Assembly (NCBI GenBank): GCA_045652765.1
Contig: JAZOLG010000031.1
Span: forward strand, 28,242 to 92,241
Direction: 5' to 3'
DNA: 64,000 nt
DNA from: UBA1231 sp045652765
GTDB lineage: Bacteria > Bacillota_I > Bacilli_A > ML615J-28 > CAG-313
Below are positions 52,230 through 61,384 of this stretch, piece after piece. A model generated the notes under the pieces. It was not told the DNA's origin, made no database searches, and saw only the letters and a program-made list of their open reading frames with translations. Numbering within the stretch: the stretch's first letter is position 1; the number at the start of each line of letters is the position of its first letter. The position numbers and the translations under genes are program-made.

Positions 52230-52859
52230 ATGAAACTTAATCAAAAAGGTTTATTAATTGTGTTATCTGGTCCATCAGGTGTAGGTAAAGCTACTGTTCG
52301 TAAAGCTTTATTTAAATCACCAGACCATAAATTTACTTATTCTGTATCGATGACAACTAGAAAACCAAGAGAAGGTGAAATAGAAGGTCAAGATTACTAT
52401 TTTGTTTCTGAGGAAGAATTTGTTCGAAGAATAAAAGAAGGTAAATTCTTAGAATATGCAAAATTTGTAGGAAACTATTATGGTACGCCTATGGAACAAG
52501 TACAACATATGATTGATCAAGGTGATGAAGTTGTATTAGAGATTGAAGTTGAGGGAGCTATGCAGGTAAAAGCTAAGATGCCTGATGCTGTACTTGTATT
52601 TATTGCGCCTCCAACATATGGAGCATTAAAATCGCGTTTATTAGGTCGTGGTACTGAAACTGAAGAAATTATTATGGAAAGAATCAGTAAAGCACATCGT
52701 GAACTTACACTTGCTGCTGGATATGACTATATTGTAATAAATGATGATGTTGACAATGCTGCTGATAGAATTAAAGCTATTATTAGAGCTGAACATGCTA
52801 GATGTCGAAGAAGCTTAAATGGATATTTACAACTATTGGAGGAAACTAAAGATGAATAA
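52230..52859 (+). CDS. gmk: Guanylate kinase
   Basis: Gmk phosphorylates GMP to GDP. The 209-residue protein begins GLLIVLSGPSGVGKATVRKALF; the P-loop has Ala where GKGT or GKST is usual. It has the GMP-binding SVSMTTRKPREGE and GQDYYFVS segments and the lid IFAPPTYGAL-like region. I choose ATG 52230, 6 nt after GGAGG; an ATG at 52218 overlaps the Shine-Dalgarno. rpoZ overlaps its end by 8 nt. Confidence 0.96.
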   Translation: MKLNQKGLLIVLSGPSGVGKATVRKALFKSPDHKFTYSVSMTTRKPREGEIEGQDYYFVSEEEFVRRIKEGKFLEYAKFVGNYYGTPMEQVQHMIDQGDEVVLEIEVEGAMQVKAKMPDAVLVFIAPPTYGALKSRLLGRGTETEEIIMERISKAHRELTLAAGYDYIVINDDVDNAADRIKAIIRAEHARCRRSLNGYLQLLEETKDE

Positions 52860-53058
52860 TCAAAAAGGTATGCGTTATCCATCAATTGACCAACTTGCTG
52901 ATAAAACAAGTTCAAAATATCGTCTTGTTATGGCTGTTGCAAAACGTGCATTGGAAATTGATGAATCAAAAACAACTTACATGGAACATCCTTCTAACAA
53001 GAAAAGTATTGGACTTGCTTTAGAAGAAATCAAATCTGACAAGATTTTAATTAAATAG
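52852..53058 (+). CDS. rpoZ: RNA polymerase omega subunit
   Basis: The 68-residue omega subunit stabilises the beta' subunit in RNA polymerase. Conserved features are MRYPSIDQLADKTSSKYRLV, AVAKRALEI and a late IGLALEEIKSDKI. Start ATG 52852 follows GGAGG inside gmk, an 8-nt overlap. The gmk-rpoZ pair is conserved across bacteria. Confidence 0.96.
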   Translation: MNNQKGMRYPSIDQLADKTSSKYRLVMAVAKRALEIDESKTTYMEHPSNKKSIGLALEEIKSDKILIK

Positions 53059-53069
53059 TTTATTTAACG

Positions 53070-53103
53070 AAAAAAACTAATTGTTCAAGCGATTAGTTTT
53101 TTT
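53070..53103 (+). terminator. Intrinsic terminator after rpoZ
   Basis: AAAAAACTAAT pairs with ATTAGTTTTTT and runs into Ts; the loop contains the TTG...CG extension. Confidence 0.85.
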
Positions 53104-53123
53104 GAATAGATGGGAGTGAAAAT

Positions 53124-54212
53124 ATGAATAATATTCGAATAGATGATGAAATAATTAATCACTATTTAAATGGCGAAGATTTAACTATATATCGAAATGA
53201 TGAAATATTTTCACTAGGAAACGACGAAACCGGAAATTCAATTAATGTCTTTACAGAACCTAATTATGCATTAATCGAAAAAGCTAAACTTATAACTCAT
53301 GGTTTTATTGAAGAAATCAAAAAGTTAAATTTATCGAATGATGATAAAATATTAAAATACATTCCAAATGTTAAAGAACTTGAATCGCATATTATTGTAA
53401 AACTTGTTGCTGGATTACCATATAATATGCGTAGAATGTTTCGCGGTGGCGATGGAACGAACATTATCATTGTTATTGATGTAGTAAGTTCTTTACAAAT
53501 GGATGACTCTAACGATTTATATATTGAAGAATTTGCTAATTATATAAAATATGCAGTTTTATTAATGATTTTAGATGTAGCTCATGGTACTGAAGATAAA
53601 AATCCAGTTAAGACTTTAGGCCATGCTATATTTACAGCAAGTTTTGCTGAATATTTGAGCGAATCTAATCAGCTAGAAAAACTTGATATGATTAATGTTG
53701 TGAAGTTTTTAGAGTCATTAGAATATCAAGTAATTAAAAAAGTATTAAAGAAGAAACGTGAATCTGATGTAAATTCCTTTATGGGTATTATGGTCAATAG
53801 TAATCCAGAAATGATTACGTTAGGTATCACGGGTAAAAGATATTTAGATTGTTTTGATGATGAAAATATCATTTTCGAAATATATCAAAAAGGTGAAATT
53901 GAGTTTCTGAAAAGTATTGTAAAAAATCCGGTTAATAAAAAAGCAATACTTTTACCAAACATTGCAACATTTATTAATCGTGCAATGATTATTTTAACAG
54001 CAGGGTATATTGCTTGGTCAATAAGTGGTATAATATTTGGTGAACATTTATATAATCAAATATTTTATATTTATCCACTTGTAATATTCGTTACATGGCT
54101 ATTAAGAAGCTTAATAGCTTATAAGTTAGAAATAAAAAATATTAAACAATTTTTCATTACAGGTACAATAATTGCAATATTATCTATTGCATACATGTTA
54201 ATTGTATTATAA
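53124..54212 (+). CDS. Membrane protein of unknown function upstream of upp
   Basis: The 362-residue protein has a large hydrophilic N-terminal part (1-285) and two or three membrane helices at the C-terminus (about 288-362). Distinctive soluble segments are HIIVKLVAGLPYNMRRMFRGGDG (in two pieces), LDVAHGTEDKN and GHAIFTASFAEYL. The His/Glu/Asp pattern there could bind a metal, but no HExxH motif is present. I do not recognise a family. GGGAGTG precedes the ATG and upp follows after 10 nt, so it is probably in the same transcript as upp-hpt. Confidence 0.75.
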   Translation: MNNIRIDDEIINHYLNGEDLTIYRNDEIFSLGNDETGNSINVFTEPNYALIEKAKLITHGFIEEIKKLNLSNDDKILKYIPNVKELESHIIVKLVAGLPYNMRRMFRGGDGTNIIIVIDVVSSLQMDDSNDLYIEEFANYIKYAVLLMILDVAHGTEDKNPVKTLGHAIFTASFAEYLSESNQLEKLDMINVVKFLESLEYQVIKKVLKKKRESDVNSFMGIMVNSNPEMITLGITGKRYLDCFDDENIIFEIYQKGEIEFLKSIVKNPVNKKAILLPNIATFINRAMIILTAGYIAWSISGIIFGEHLYNQIFYIYPLVIFVTWLLRSLIAYKLEIKNIKQFFITGTIIAILSIAYMLIVL

Positions 54213-54222
54213 GGAGTATAAA

Positions 54223-54849
54223 ATGAGCAAAATAGTAATTTCAAACCATCCAGTAATTAAACATAAGTTATCAATAATTCGTGATGTTAGCACACCACAC
54301 TATTTATTTAATCAACTTGTAAATGAAGTAGGTCAATTAATGGCATATGAAGCCACAAAGGATTTAGAAACTAAAAAGGTTAGTGTTGAAACACCATTAC
54401 AAGTTGCTGAATTTGAAAAATTACTTGATAATGTTGTAATAGTCCCAATCTTAAGAGCCGGTTTAGGTATGGCTGATGGTGTTTCTAAAATTTTACCACA
54501 TGCTAAACTTGGTCACTTAGGTCTTTACCGTGATGAAGAAACTTTGGAAACTAAAGAATATTTAAATAAATTACCACATACAATTAAAAACTCAGTTGTA
54601 TTATTAGTAGATCCAATGCTTGCAACAGGTAATACTGTTGTATATGCATCAAATTTATTAAAAAAAGCTGGTGTTAAAAAAATCATTTATATTGGTTTAG
54701 TCGGCGTGGATTACGGTATTGAAAATGTATTAAAAAATCATCCTGATGTTGACATTTATTTGGCTGCAAAAGATGAAAAATTAAATGAAAAAGGATATAT
54801 TTTACCTGGATTAGGTGATTGTGGCGATCGCTTATTTGGTACAAAGTAG
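54223..54849 (+). CDS. upp: Uracil phosphoribosyltransferase
   Basis: Upp salvages uracil to UMP with PRPP. The 208-residue protein has VPILRAGLGMADG, the PRPP loop LLVDPMLATGNT and the uracil-binding C-terminal GYILPGLGDCGDRLFGTK. Start ATG 54223 follows AAGGAG by 8 nt; an in-frame Met at 54202 overlaps the upstream gene. hpt begins 7 nt after its stop. Confidence 0.97.
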   Translation: MSKIVISNHPVIKHKLSIIRDVSTPHYLFNQLVNEVGQLMAYEATKDLETKKVSVETPLQVAEFEKLLDNVVIVPILRAGLGMADGVSKILPHAKLGHLGLYRDEETLETKEYLNKLPHTIKNSVVLLVDPMLATGNTVVYASNLLKKAGVKKIIYIGLVGVDYGIENVLKNHPDVDIYLAAKDEKLNEKGYILPGLGDCGDRLFGTK

Positions 54850-54856
54850 GTATTTT

Positions 54857-55396
54857 ATGAAATTTATAGAACAAGATGTTAAAGAAATTTTGGTATCAAA
54901 TGAACAAATTGAAAAAAGATCTTTAGAACTTGCAAGAGAAATTGAAAAAGATTATGCGGAAAAAGATCCAATCTTTTTATGTTTATTAAATGGTGCATTA
55001 CCATTTATGGCAACATTAATTAAAAATATTCGTACTGATATTGAGTTTGTTTGCGTAAAAGTATCTAGTTATGAAGGAACTGAATCTAGTGGTAAAGTAT
55101 CTTTTGGTAACTTTAATTTTAATAATATTCAAAATCGAAATGTTGTTATTGTTGAAGACATTGTTGATACTGGTTTAACTATTAGTAAAGTAACAGAAAC
55201 CTTAATTGAAAAAGGTGCTAATAGCGTTGAAGTTGTCACTTTATTAGATAAACCATCTAGAAGAGAAGTAGAGGTTACTCCTAAATATATTGGTTTTGTT
55301 GTACCTAATGTATTTGTTATTGGATTTGGCCTTGATTATAATGAAAAATATCGTAACTTGCCTTATGTAGGAGTATTAAAAGAAGAAGCAATTTAA
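54857..55396 (+). CDS. hpt: Hypoxanthine(-guanine) phosphoribosyltransferase
   Basis: Hpt salvages hypoxanthine and guanine to IMP and GMP. The 179-residue protein has FLCLLNGALPFMA, KVSSYEGTESSG, the PRPP loop VVIVEDIVDTGLTI and the late VIGFGLDYNEKYRNLPYVG. Start ATG 54857 lies after TAGG of the upp stop region. Together with upp it forms a compact purine and pyrimidine salvage pair, next to Gmk upstream. Confidence 0.96.
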   Translation: MKFIEQDVKEILVSNEQIEKRSLELAREIEKDYAEKDPIFLCLLNGALPFMATLIKNIRTDIEFVCVKVSSYEGTESSGKVSFGNFNFNNIQNRNVVIVEDIVDTGLTISKVTETLIEKGANSVEVVTLLDKPSRREVEVTPKYIGFVVPNVFVIGFGLDYNEKYRNLPYVGVLKEEAI

Positions 55397-55406
55397 TAAG
55401 ATTAAG

Positions 55407-55437
55407 AAATGATATTTTTTTAAAAATATCATTTTTT
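55407..55437 (+). terminator. Intrinsic terminator after hpt
   Basis: AAATGATATTTTT pairs with AAAAATATCATTT, followed by Ts. Confidence 0.8.
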
Positions 55438-55494
55438 ATATTTTCATATAAAAATCACATTTATTTCATATAAACAAAAGGTTGGTGTGGTAAA

Positions 55495-56886
55495 ATGAAA
55501 AAAAGTTTTTTAAGTAAGTTTATTGGAACAAAAGAATTTTACAAAATGGTTCTAGTAATAGTCATTCCAATTGCATTACAACAATTGTTAACTCAATTTG
55601 TTTCATTGCTTGATAACATTATGATTGGTGTTATTGGGACTGAACAAATGTCTGGAGTTGCTATTAGTAATCAAATTTTGATGGTATTTAATTTGGCTAT
55701 TTTTGGTATAATTTCTGGTGTTTCGATTTTTGCGTCACAATATCATGGATCTGAAGATATTAAAGGTATCAAGAAGACATTTCAATTTAAATGGGTAATG
55801 ATATTATTAACATTAATTATTGGATTATTGATTTTCATCTTTTTTGGTGATAATTTAATTTCTACATTCATTAATTCTAATGGAGATGATACAACAAATC
55901 CAATTCTTGTACAACAATATGCATCTAGTTATTTAAAAATAATGTTAATAGGATTAGCTCCATTTGCAATAAAAGAAATATATGCTACATCTTTAAGAGA
56001 AGCGAAACAAACATTTGTACCTATGATAGCTGGTGTTGTAGCAATTTTTGTGAATTTGATTTTTAACTTTTTATTAATATTTGGTAAATTTGGTTTTCCA
56101 AAGTTAGGTGTTAATGGTGCTGCCATTGCAACTGTTATTTCTAGATTTATTGAACTTGCAATAGTAGTATTGTACATTCATATTAAAAAAGAAAGATATC
56201 CATTTATTAAAAAGGTATATTTGAAAAAATATTTAAACTTACATGATATTAAAAGATTCATACCACGTACATTGTTATTGTGTTTAAATGAAATAATGTG
56301 GTCAATGTGTATTACACTAATTTTCCAATGTTATTCGAAACGTGGATTAGATATTGTTGGTGCAATGAATATTTGTAACAATGTTAATAACTTATTTATG
56401 ACGCTAGGCTTATCGCTTGGGAATGCTATATCAATTATCGTAGGCCAATTTTTAGGTGCTAAAAAATATGATGAAGCCTATGATACGGGGGTAAAATTAA
56501 TTGCTTTCTCATTAGTTATAAGTATTTTTACCAGTCTGCTAATGGTTTCGAGCGGTCTTTTAATACCAAATATTTATAAGACTACTGAACAAATAAGAGA
56601 CTTAGCTTTTATTTTTATTTTAATTGCATCTATAGGGATGCCTATTAATACCTTTAACACTAGTTCATATTTTACAATACGTTCTGGTGGTAAAACATTG
56701 TTAACATTTTTATTTGATAGTGTGTTCTCATGGACTATAAGATTGCCACTAGCATTTGTATTAGTAACTTATACAAATTTAGGAATTATTCCAATCTATA
56801 TTATTGTTACTTTATCAGATGTAATAAAAATGCCTTTAGCAATTATGATTATAAAAACAAAAATTTGGTTAAAAACTATTATATAA
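55495..56886 (+). CDS. MATE-family efflux transporter
   Basis: The 463-residue polytopic protein has about twelve helices in two halves. The first half carries the MATE signature region IPIALQQLLTQFVSLLDNIMIG and a GVSIFASQYHGSEDIKGIKK loop. The second carries GNAISIIVGQFLGAKKYDEAYD in the matching position. MATE transporters export drugs or metabolites with Na+ or H+. Substrate unknown. A GGTGTGG-like Shine-Dalgarno precedes the ATG; the ABC fusion gene follows after 17 nt. Confidence 0.93.
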   Translation: MKKSFLSKFIGTKEFYKMVLVIVIPIALQQLLTQFVSLLDNIMIGVIGTEQMSGVAISNQILMVFNLAIFGIISGVSIFASQYHGSEDIKGIKKTFQFKWVMILLTLIIGLLIFIFFGDNLISTFINSNGDDTTNPILVQQYASSYLKIMLIGLAPFAIKEIYATSLREAKQTFVPMIAGVVAIFVNLIFNFLLIFGKFGFPKLGVNGAAIATVISRFIELAIVVLYIHIKKERYPFIKKVYLKKYLNLHDIKRFIPRTLLLCLNEIMWSMCITLIFQCYSKRGLDIVGAMNICNNVNNLFMTLGLSLGNAISIIVGQFLGAKKYDEAYDTGVKLIAFSLVISIFTSLLMVSSGLLIPNIYKTTEQIRDLAFIFILIASIGMPINTFNTSSYFTIRSGGKTLLTFLFDSVFSWTIRLPLAFVLVTYTNLGIIPIYIIVTLSDVIKMPLAIMIIKTKIWLKTII

Positions 56887-56903
56887 TAAGGTAAGGTGGT
56901 ATA

Positions 56904-59285
56904 ATGTTAGAATTACATAATATAAGAAAAGAATATGTTGTAGGTGATAATGTTACAATCGCATTAGATGATTTATGTCTAAAATTTCGTCATAATGAAT
57001 TTGTTTCAATTTTAGGTCCATCTGGGTGCGGTAAAACTACATTATTAAATATTATTGGCGGATTAGATCGCTATACTAGTGGTGATTTAGTAATTAATGG
57101 GAAAAGTACAAAACAATTTAAGGATCGAGATTGGGATACATATCGTAATCACACAATTGGGTTCGTTTTCCAAACTTATAATTTAATAATGCATTTAAAT
57201 GTTTATGAAAATGTTGAACTAGCATTAACTTTGTCAGGTATTAATGAAGCTGAACGTAAAGAAAGAGTTTTAAATGTTCTTTCTAGAGTTGGTTTAGATG
57301 ACAAAATTTATTCTTTGCCAAATCAATTGTCTGGTGGACAAATGCAAAGAGTAGCAATAGCACGTGCGCTTGTAAATAATCCGGATATTTTATTAGCAGA
57401 TGAACCAACAGGAGCATTAGATAGTGTAACTAGCATTCAAATTATGGAATTATTAAAAGAGATTGCTAAAGAAAAATTAGTAGTTATGGTTACACATAAT
57501 CCTGAACTTGCAGAAGAATATTCAACAAGAATTATTAAGATAAAAGATGGACATTTAATAGATGATTCAATGCCAGTTGAAGAGTTAAAACCAGTTGAAG
57601 AAAAAGTCAATAATAAAAAAACTTCAATGTCTTTCTTTACAGCATTAAAATTAAGTTTTAGAAATCTTTTAACGAAAAAAACAAGAACATTATTAGTTGC
57701 CCTTGCAGGATCAATTGGTATAATTGGTATTGCGTTAATTATGTCAATGTCTCATGGTTTTCAAAGTTATATTGACCGAGTTCAAGAAGATGCTTTATCA
57801 CAATATCCATTACGTATTGAACAACAAACAATGGATACAACAGCATTGATGGAAAAGTTAATGATTCGTGGTGAAGAAGATGTTAAAAAAGATCCTAATG
57901 TCGTTTATATTAATACTATTTTCAGTGATGTATTAAAAATCATGAATGAAAATATGGAAAAAAACGATGTTGTATCTTTTAAAAAATTCTTAGATTCTAA
58001 TGAAGAAATTAAAGGTTTAGTAACTGATATTCGTTATAATTATAATGCCGACATTAATATTTATAATGACAATAGCAAAACTAATAGATTGTATCCATCT
58101 AGTAATTCTATGATGTCTATGATTGGTGGATGGCAACAATTGATTGATAATCAAGAGTTATTAGAAAACCAATATGAACTTGTATCTGGTGAGTTTCCAA
58201 ATGCATATAATGAATTATTATTAATATTAGACCAAGATGGAAATTTAACAGATTTATCTTTATATATTCTTGGTATTATTTCTGAAAGTGATTTATATCA
58301 AACAATGCTTCCAAACGGAAAACCATTGCAAACTGAATACTTGCATGAACAACTTTTAGGATTAAAATATAAAGCTGTTGCGGATAGCAATTATTTTGAA
58401 TTAAATGAAACTAATGACTTAATAGTTAATAATAGTACTCCGGATAAAATTTTAAGTGTAATTGAAAAATCTGGTTTTGAACTAGAAATCGTTGGTATTG
58501 TTAAAGCTAATTCAAATAGTGGTATGACAGCCATGTTTGGTGGAATAGGTTATACTAAATCATTAGTTGATAAAATAATGGAAATAAATTCATCATCTAA
58601 TGTTATTAAAGCACAACTTGCTAATACTAAAATTGATATGCTTACAGGTCTTCCTTTTGAAGGAGATGTTGAAGAAGCTTATAAATCTCGATTAGAATAT
58701 TTAGGATATGCTGATCCAGAAAATCCTGATTCTATTAATATTTATCCTAAGTCTTTTGAAGCAAAAGAAAGAATTATTGAAATTATTAAAGAATATAATT
58801 TGTCAGTTCCAGTAGAAAAACAAATTAAATACACTGATGATGTTGCATTTATGATTCAATCAGTAAATCAAATTGTTAATACAGTAAGTTATGTATTAAT
58901 TGCGTTTGTTTCTGTATCTTTAGTAGTTTCTTCAATTATGATTGGTGTTATTACATACATTTCTGTACTAGAAAGAACAAAAGAAATTGGTATTTTAAGA
59001 AGTATAGGTGCAAGTAAAAAAGATATTTCACGTGTATTTAATGCTGAAACTTTAATTATTGGTTTCACTGCAGGTGTTTTAGGTATTGGCATATCATTAC
59101 TATTATTAATTCCAATTAATTCAATAATTAAATACTTCACAGACATTGCCAATATGGGTAAATTGCCTGTTGTTGGTGGTATTTCGCTAATAATAATTAG
59201 TACCCTACTTACATTAATTGCTGGATTAATTCCAAGTAGAATTGCTGCTAAGAAAGATCCTGTAATTGCTTTAAGAAGTGAATAA
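56904..59285 (+). CDS. MacB-like ABC transporter, ATPase fused to FtsX-type permease
   Basis: The 793-residue protein begins with a MacB/LolD-type ATPase (1-230): Walker A GPSGCGKTT, Q-loop GFVFQTYNLI, signature LSGGQMQR and Walker B LLADEPTGALDS. A linker leads to a membrane helix near 255-280 and a large extracytoplasmic region (about 285-660). Three C-terminal helices with the FtsX motif ERTKEIGILRSIGASKKDI follow. Such mechanotransmitter transporters act in peptide-antibiotic resistance or lipoprotein/peptide export. ATPase and permease are often separate in Firmicutes; here they are one chain. AAGGTGG precedes the ATG. Confidence 0.92.
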   Translation: MLELHNIRKEYVVGDNVTIALDDLCLKFRHNEFVSILGPSGCGKTTLLNIIGGLDRYTSGDLVINGKSTKQFKDRDWDTYRNHTIGFVFQTYNLIMHLNVYENVELALTLSGINEAERKERVLNVLSRVGLDDKIYSLPNQLSGGQMQRVAIARALVNNPDILLADEPTGALDSVTSIQIMELLKEIAKEKLVVMVTHNPELAEEYSTRIIKIKDGHLIDDSMPVEELKPVEEKVNNKKTSMSFFTALKLSFRNLLTKKTRTLLVALAGSIGIIGIALIMSMSHGFQSYIDRVQEDALSQYPLRIEQQTMDTTALMEKLMIRGEEDVKKDPNVVYINTIFSDVLKIMNENMEKNDVVSFKKFLDSNEEIKGLVTDIRYNYNADINIYNDNSKTNRLYPSSNSMMSMIGGWQQLIDNQELLENQYELVSGEFPNAYNELLLILDQDGNLTDLSLYILGIISESDLYQTMLPNGKPLQTEYLHEQLLGLKYKAVADSNYFELNETNDLIVNNSTPDKILSVIEKSGFELEIVGIVKANSNSGMTAMFGGIGYTKSLVDKIMEINSSSNVIKAQLANTKIDMLTGLPFEGDVEEAYKSRLEYLGYADPENPDSINIYPKSFEAKERIIEIIKEYNLSVPVEKQIKYTDDVAFMIQSVNQIVNTVSYVLIAFVSVSLVVSSIMIGVITYISVLERTKEIGILRSIGASKKDISRVFNAETLIIGFTAGVLGIGISLLLLIPINSIIKYFTDIANMGKLPVVGGISLIIISTLLTLIAGLIPSRIAAKKDPVIALRSE

Positions 59286-59308
59286 AAGTGCCGTAATGGC
59301 ACTTTTTT
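59284..59308 (+). terminator. Intrinsic terminator after the fused ABC transporter gene
   Basis: AAAAGTGCC-GTAAT-GGCACTTTT with continuing Ts, starting at the stop codon. Confidence 0.9.
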
Positions 59309-59332
59309 ATTTTGTCTAAATTACCAAATTTC

Positions 59333-59361
59333 TTGCAAAAATTGTTTTAACATTGTATAAT
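59333..59361 (+). promoter_or_regulatory. Promoter of the DUF1846 gene
   Basis: TTGCAA (59333-59338), 17 bp and TATAAT (59356-59361), then GAGAGG before the ATG at 59384. Confidence 0.75.
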
Positions 59362-59383
59362 TTTGTAGTGAGAGGTTTTTATT

Positions 59384-60859
59384 ATGAAAAAAGCTTTTGA
59401 TAATAAGAAATATATAAAACTTCAAAGTGGTAAAATTCTTGAAAGAGTAAGTCAATTTGATGATAAACTTTATATTGAATTTGGCGGAAAAATCTTTGAT
59501 GACTATCATGCAGCAAGAGTACTTCCTGGATTTGAGATTGATTCTAAAGTTAAAGCCTTAGCATCAATTAAGCAAAAAGTAGAAGTTATCATTAATATTA
59601 GCGCTGATGATATTCAAAATGGTAAAACACGCAATGATATTGGTTTAACATACGAAGATGATGTTTTAAGATTAATTGATGAGTTTGAAAATAACAAAAT
59701 TAAATGTAATAATGTTGTTATAACAAAATATGCTAATCAGCCACTAGCGACAATCTTCTATGAAAAATTAAAAAATTTAAATATAAATGTTTATTTACAT
59801 TATCCAATTGAAGGTTATCCACATAATATTGATTTAGTATTAAGTGATAAAGGATTTGGTAAAAATGAATATGTCATAACTACGCATCCAATTATAGTAG
59901 TTACTGGACCAGGACCAGGTAGTGGTAAAATGGCAACTTGTTTATCTCAACTTTATCATGATAATTTACAAGGGATTAGAGCTGGATATGCTAAATTTGA
60001 AACATTTCCAGTTTGGAATTTGCCATTAAAACATCCGGTAAATTTGGCGTATGAGGCAGCAACTGCAGATTTAAATGATGTTAATATGCTAGATTATTAT
60101 CATTTAGAAAAATATGGTATATCATCCGTTAACTATAATCGTGATTTAGAAGTATTTCCAGTATTAAATAAAATATTTGAACGTATTTATGGTGAGAGTC
60201 CATATTCATCTCCTACAGATATGGGAGTTAATATGGTGGGAAATGCAATTATTGATGATGATGTTGCAGTAAATGCAAGTAAACAAGAAATTATTCGTCG
60301 ATATTTAGATGCTTGCTGTTTAAATAAAAATGGTAAGTTTACTCAAGAAAGTGTTGATAAAATACTACTTATTATGCGTGAATTAAATATTACAGTTGAT
60401 GACCGAAAAGTAGTAAAAGCAGCATTAAATAAAACTGAAAAATGCAATTGTCCATGTGTTGCGATTGAACTTACAAATGGCAAAATCATTAGCGGTAAAA
60501 AATCAGAATTGTTAACAGCATCTGCTGCAGCTGTAATAAATGCGCTTAAGTATTATGCGAAGATACCAAAAGAAATGTTGTTACTTTCATATAATGTTTT
60601 AGAACCAATCCAAAATTTAAAAACTAAACATTTATCAAAAAGTTCATCGCGTTTGCATTTAAATGATGTTTTAATTGCGTTATCTATTTCCGCAACTACA
60701 TCATCAATGGCTGCGTGGGCATTAAAACAATTGCCAAAACTTGCTAAATCTCAACTTCATTCTAGTGTAATGATTAATCATGATGATTTAGAAGTTTTAA
60801 AGAAACTTAAGATTGATGTAACAACTGGAACATTCCAAGACACTAAATTGTTAAAATAA
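59384..60859 (+). CDS. DUF1846-family protein
   Basis: The 491-residue protein matches DUF1846 in length and motifs. The N-terminus contains QSGKILERVSQFDDKLYIEFGGK, then VTGPGPGSGKMATCLSQLYHD (around residue 180) and YAKFETFPVWNLPLKHPVN, with SSPTDMGVNMVG further on. The GPGPGSGK loop resembles a phosphate-binding loop. The family is common in Firmicutes and cytoplasmic; its biochemical role is not established as far as I know. It is followed 25 nt later by a phosphoesterase gene. Confidence 0.92.
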   Translation: MKKAFDNKKYIKLQSGKILERVSQFDDKLYIEFGGKIFDDYHAARVLPGFEIDSKVKALASIKQKVEVIINISADDIQNGKTRNDIGLTYEDDVLRLIDEFENNKIKCNNVVITKYANQPLATIFYEKLKNLNINVYLHYPIEGYPHNIDLVLSDKGFGKNEYVITTHPIIVVTGPGPGSGKMATCLSQLYHDNLQGIRAGYAKFETFPVWNLPLKHPVNLAYEAATADLNDVNMLDYYHLEKYGISSVNYNRDLEVFPVLNKIFERIYGESPYSSPTDMGVNMVGNAIIDDDVAVNASKQEIIRRYLDACCLNKNGKFTQESVDKILLIMRELNITVDDRKVVKAALNKTEKCNCPCVAIELTNGKIISGKKSELLTASAAAVINALKYYAKIPKEMLLLSYNVLEPIQNLKTKHLSKSSSRLHLNDVLIALSISATTSSMAAWALKQLPKLAKSQLHSSVMINHDDLEVLKKLKIDVTTGTFQDTKLLK

Positions 60860-60884
60860 TATGTTGAATTGTTAGGGGTAGAAT

Positions 60885-61370
60885 ATGTATAAAATGTTAG
60901 TTGTTAGTGACTCACATAAAAGCAGGGGAATTTTAAAGAGAATACTTATGAAGGAAGAAGCCGATACTCATTTATTTTTCCACTGCGGAGATAGTATGTT
61001 ACATGGGGATCAGCTTTTTCCTTTTTCTTCTGTTAAGGGAAATTGTGATTTATTTATAGATTTACCAAAACATCTTGAAATGGTTACACCACTTGGTTTA
61101 ATCTATATAACTCATGGTGAAATGGGAATTGAAAGATTTCCAAAATTAATTAGAACCGTTAGATGTGACATTTTGTTATATGGTCATACACATTGTCATC
61201 GTTATGATTATATTGAAGATTGTCATTGTTTTAATCCTGGCTCACCAGTTTTGCCGAGAGATGGCACTAATGGTACCTATCTTGTAATAGAAGGAACGTG
61301 TAAAAATGATATTAAATGGGAATTCAGAAGTGTTGATGATTTGCCAGAACTTCCAAAAAAGAAAAAGTGA
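60885..61370 (+). CDS. YfcE/YsnB-type calcineurin-like phosphodiesterase
   Basis: The 161-residue protein has all metallophosphoesterase blocks: VVSDSHK (D-x-H), HCGDSM, VKGNCD, ITHGE and the final YGHTHCHRYD, followed by NPGSPVLPRDG. YfcE-type enzymes hydrolyse small phosphodiesters; the cellular substrate is unclear. Its TGA stop is followed immediately by in-frame TAG. An RNA polymerase sigma factor gene begins just after. Confidence 0.92.
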   Translation: MYKMLVVSDSHKSRGILKRILMKEEADTHLFFHCGDSMLHGDQLFPFSSVKGNCDLFIDLPKHLEMVTPLGLIYITHGEMGIERFPKLIRTVRCDILLYGHTHCHRYDYIEDCHCFNPGSPVLPRDGTNGTYLVIEGTCKNDIKWEFRSVDDLPELPKKKK

Positions 61371-61384
61371 TAGTGGAGATTATG

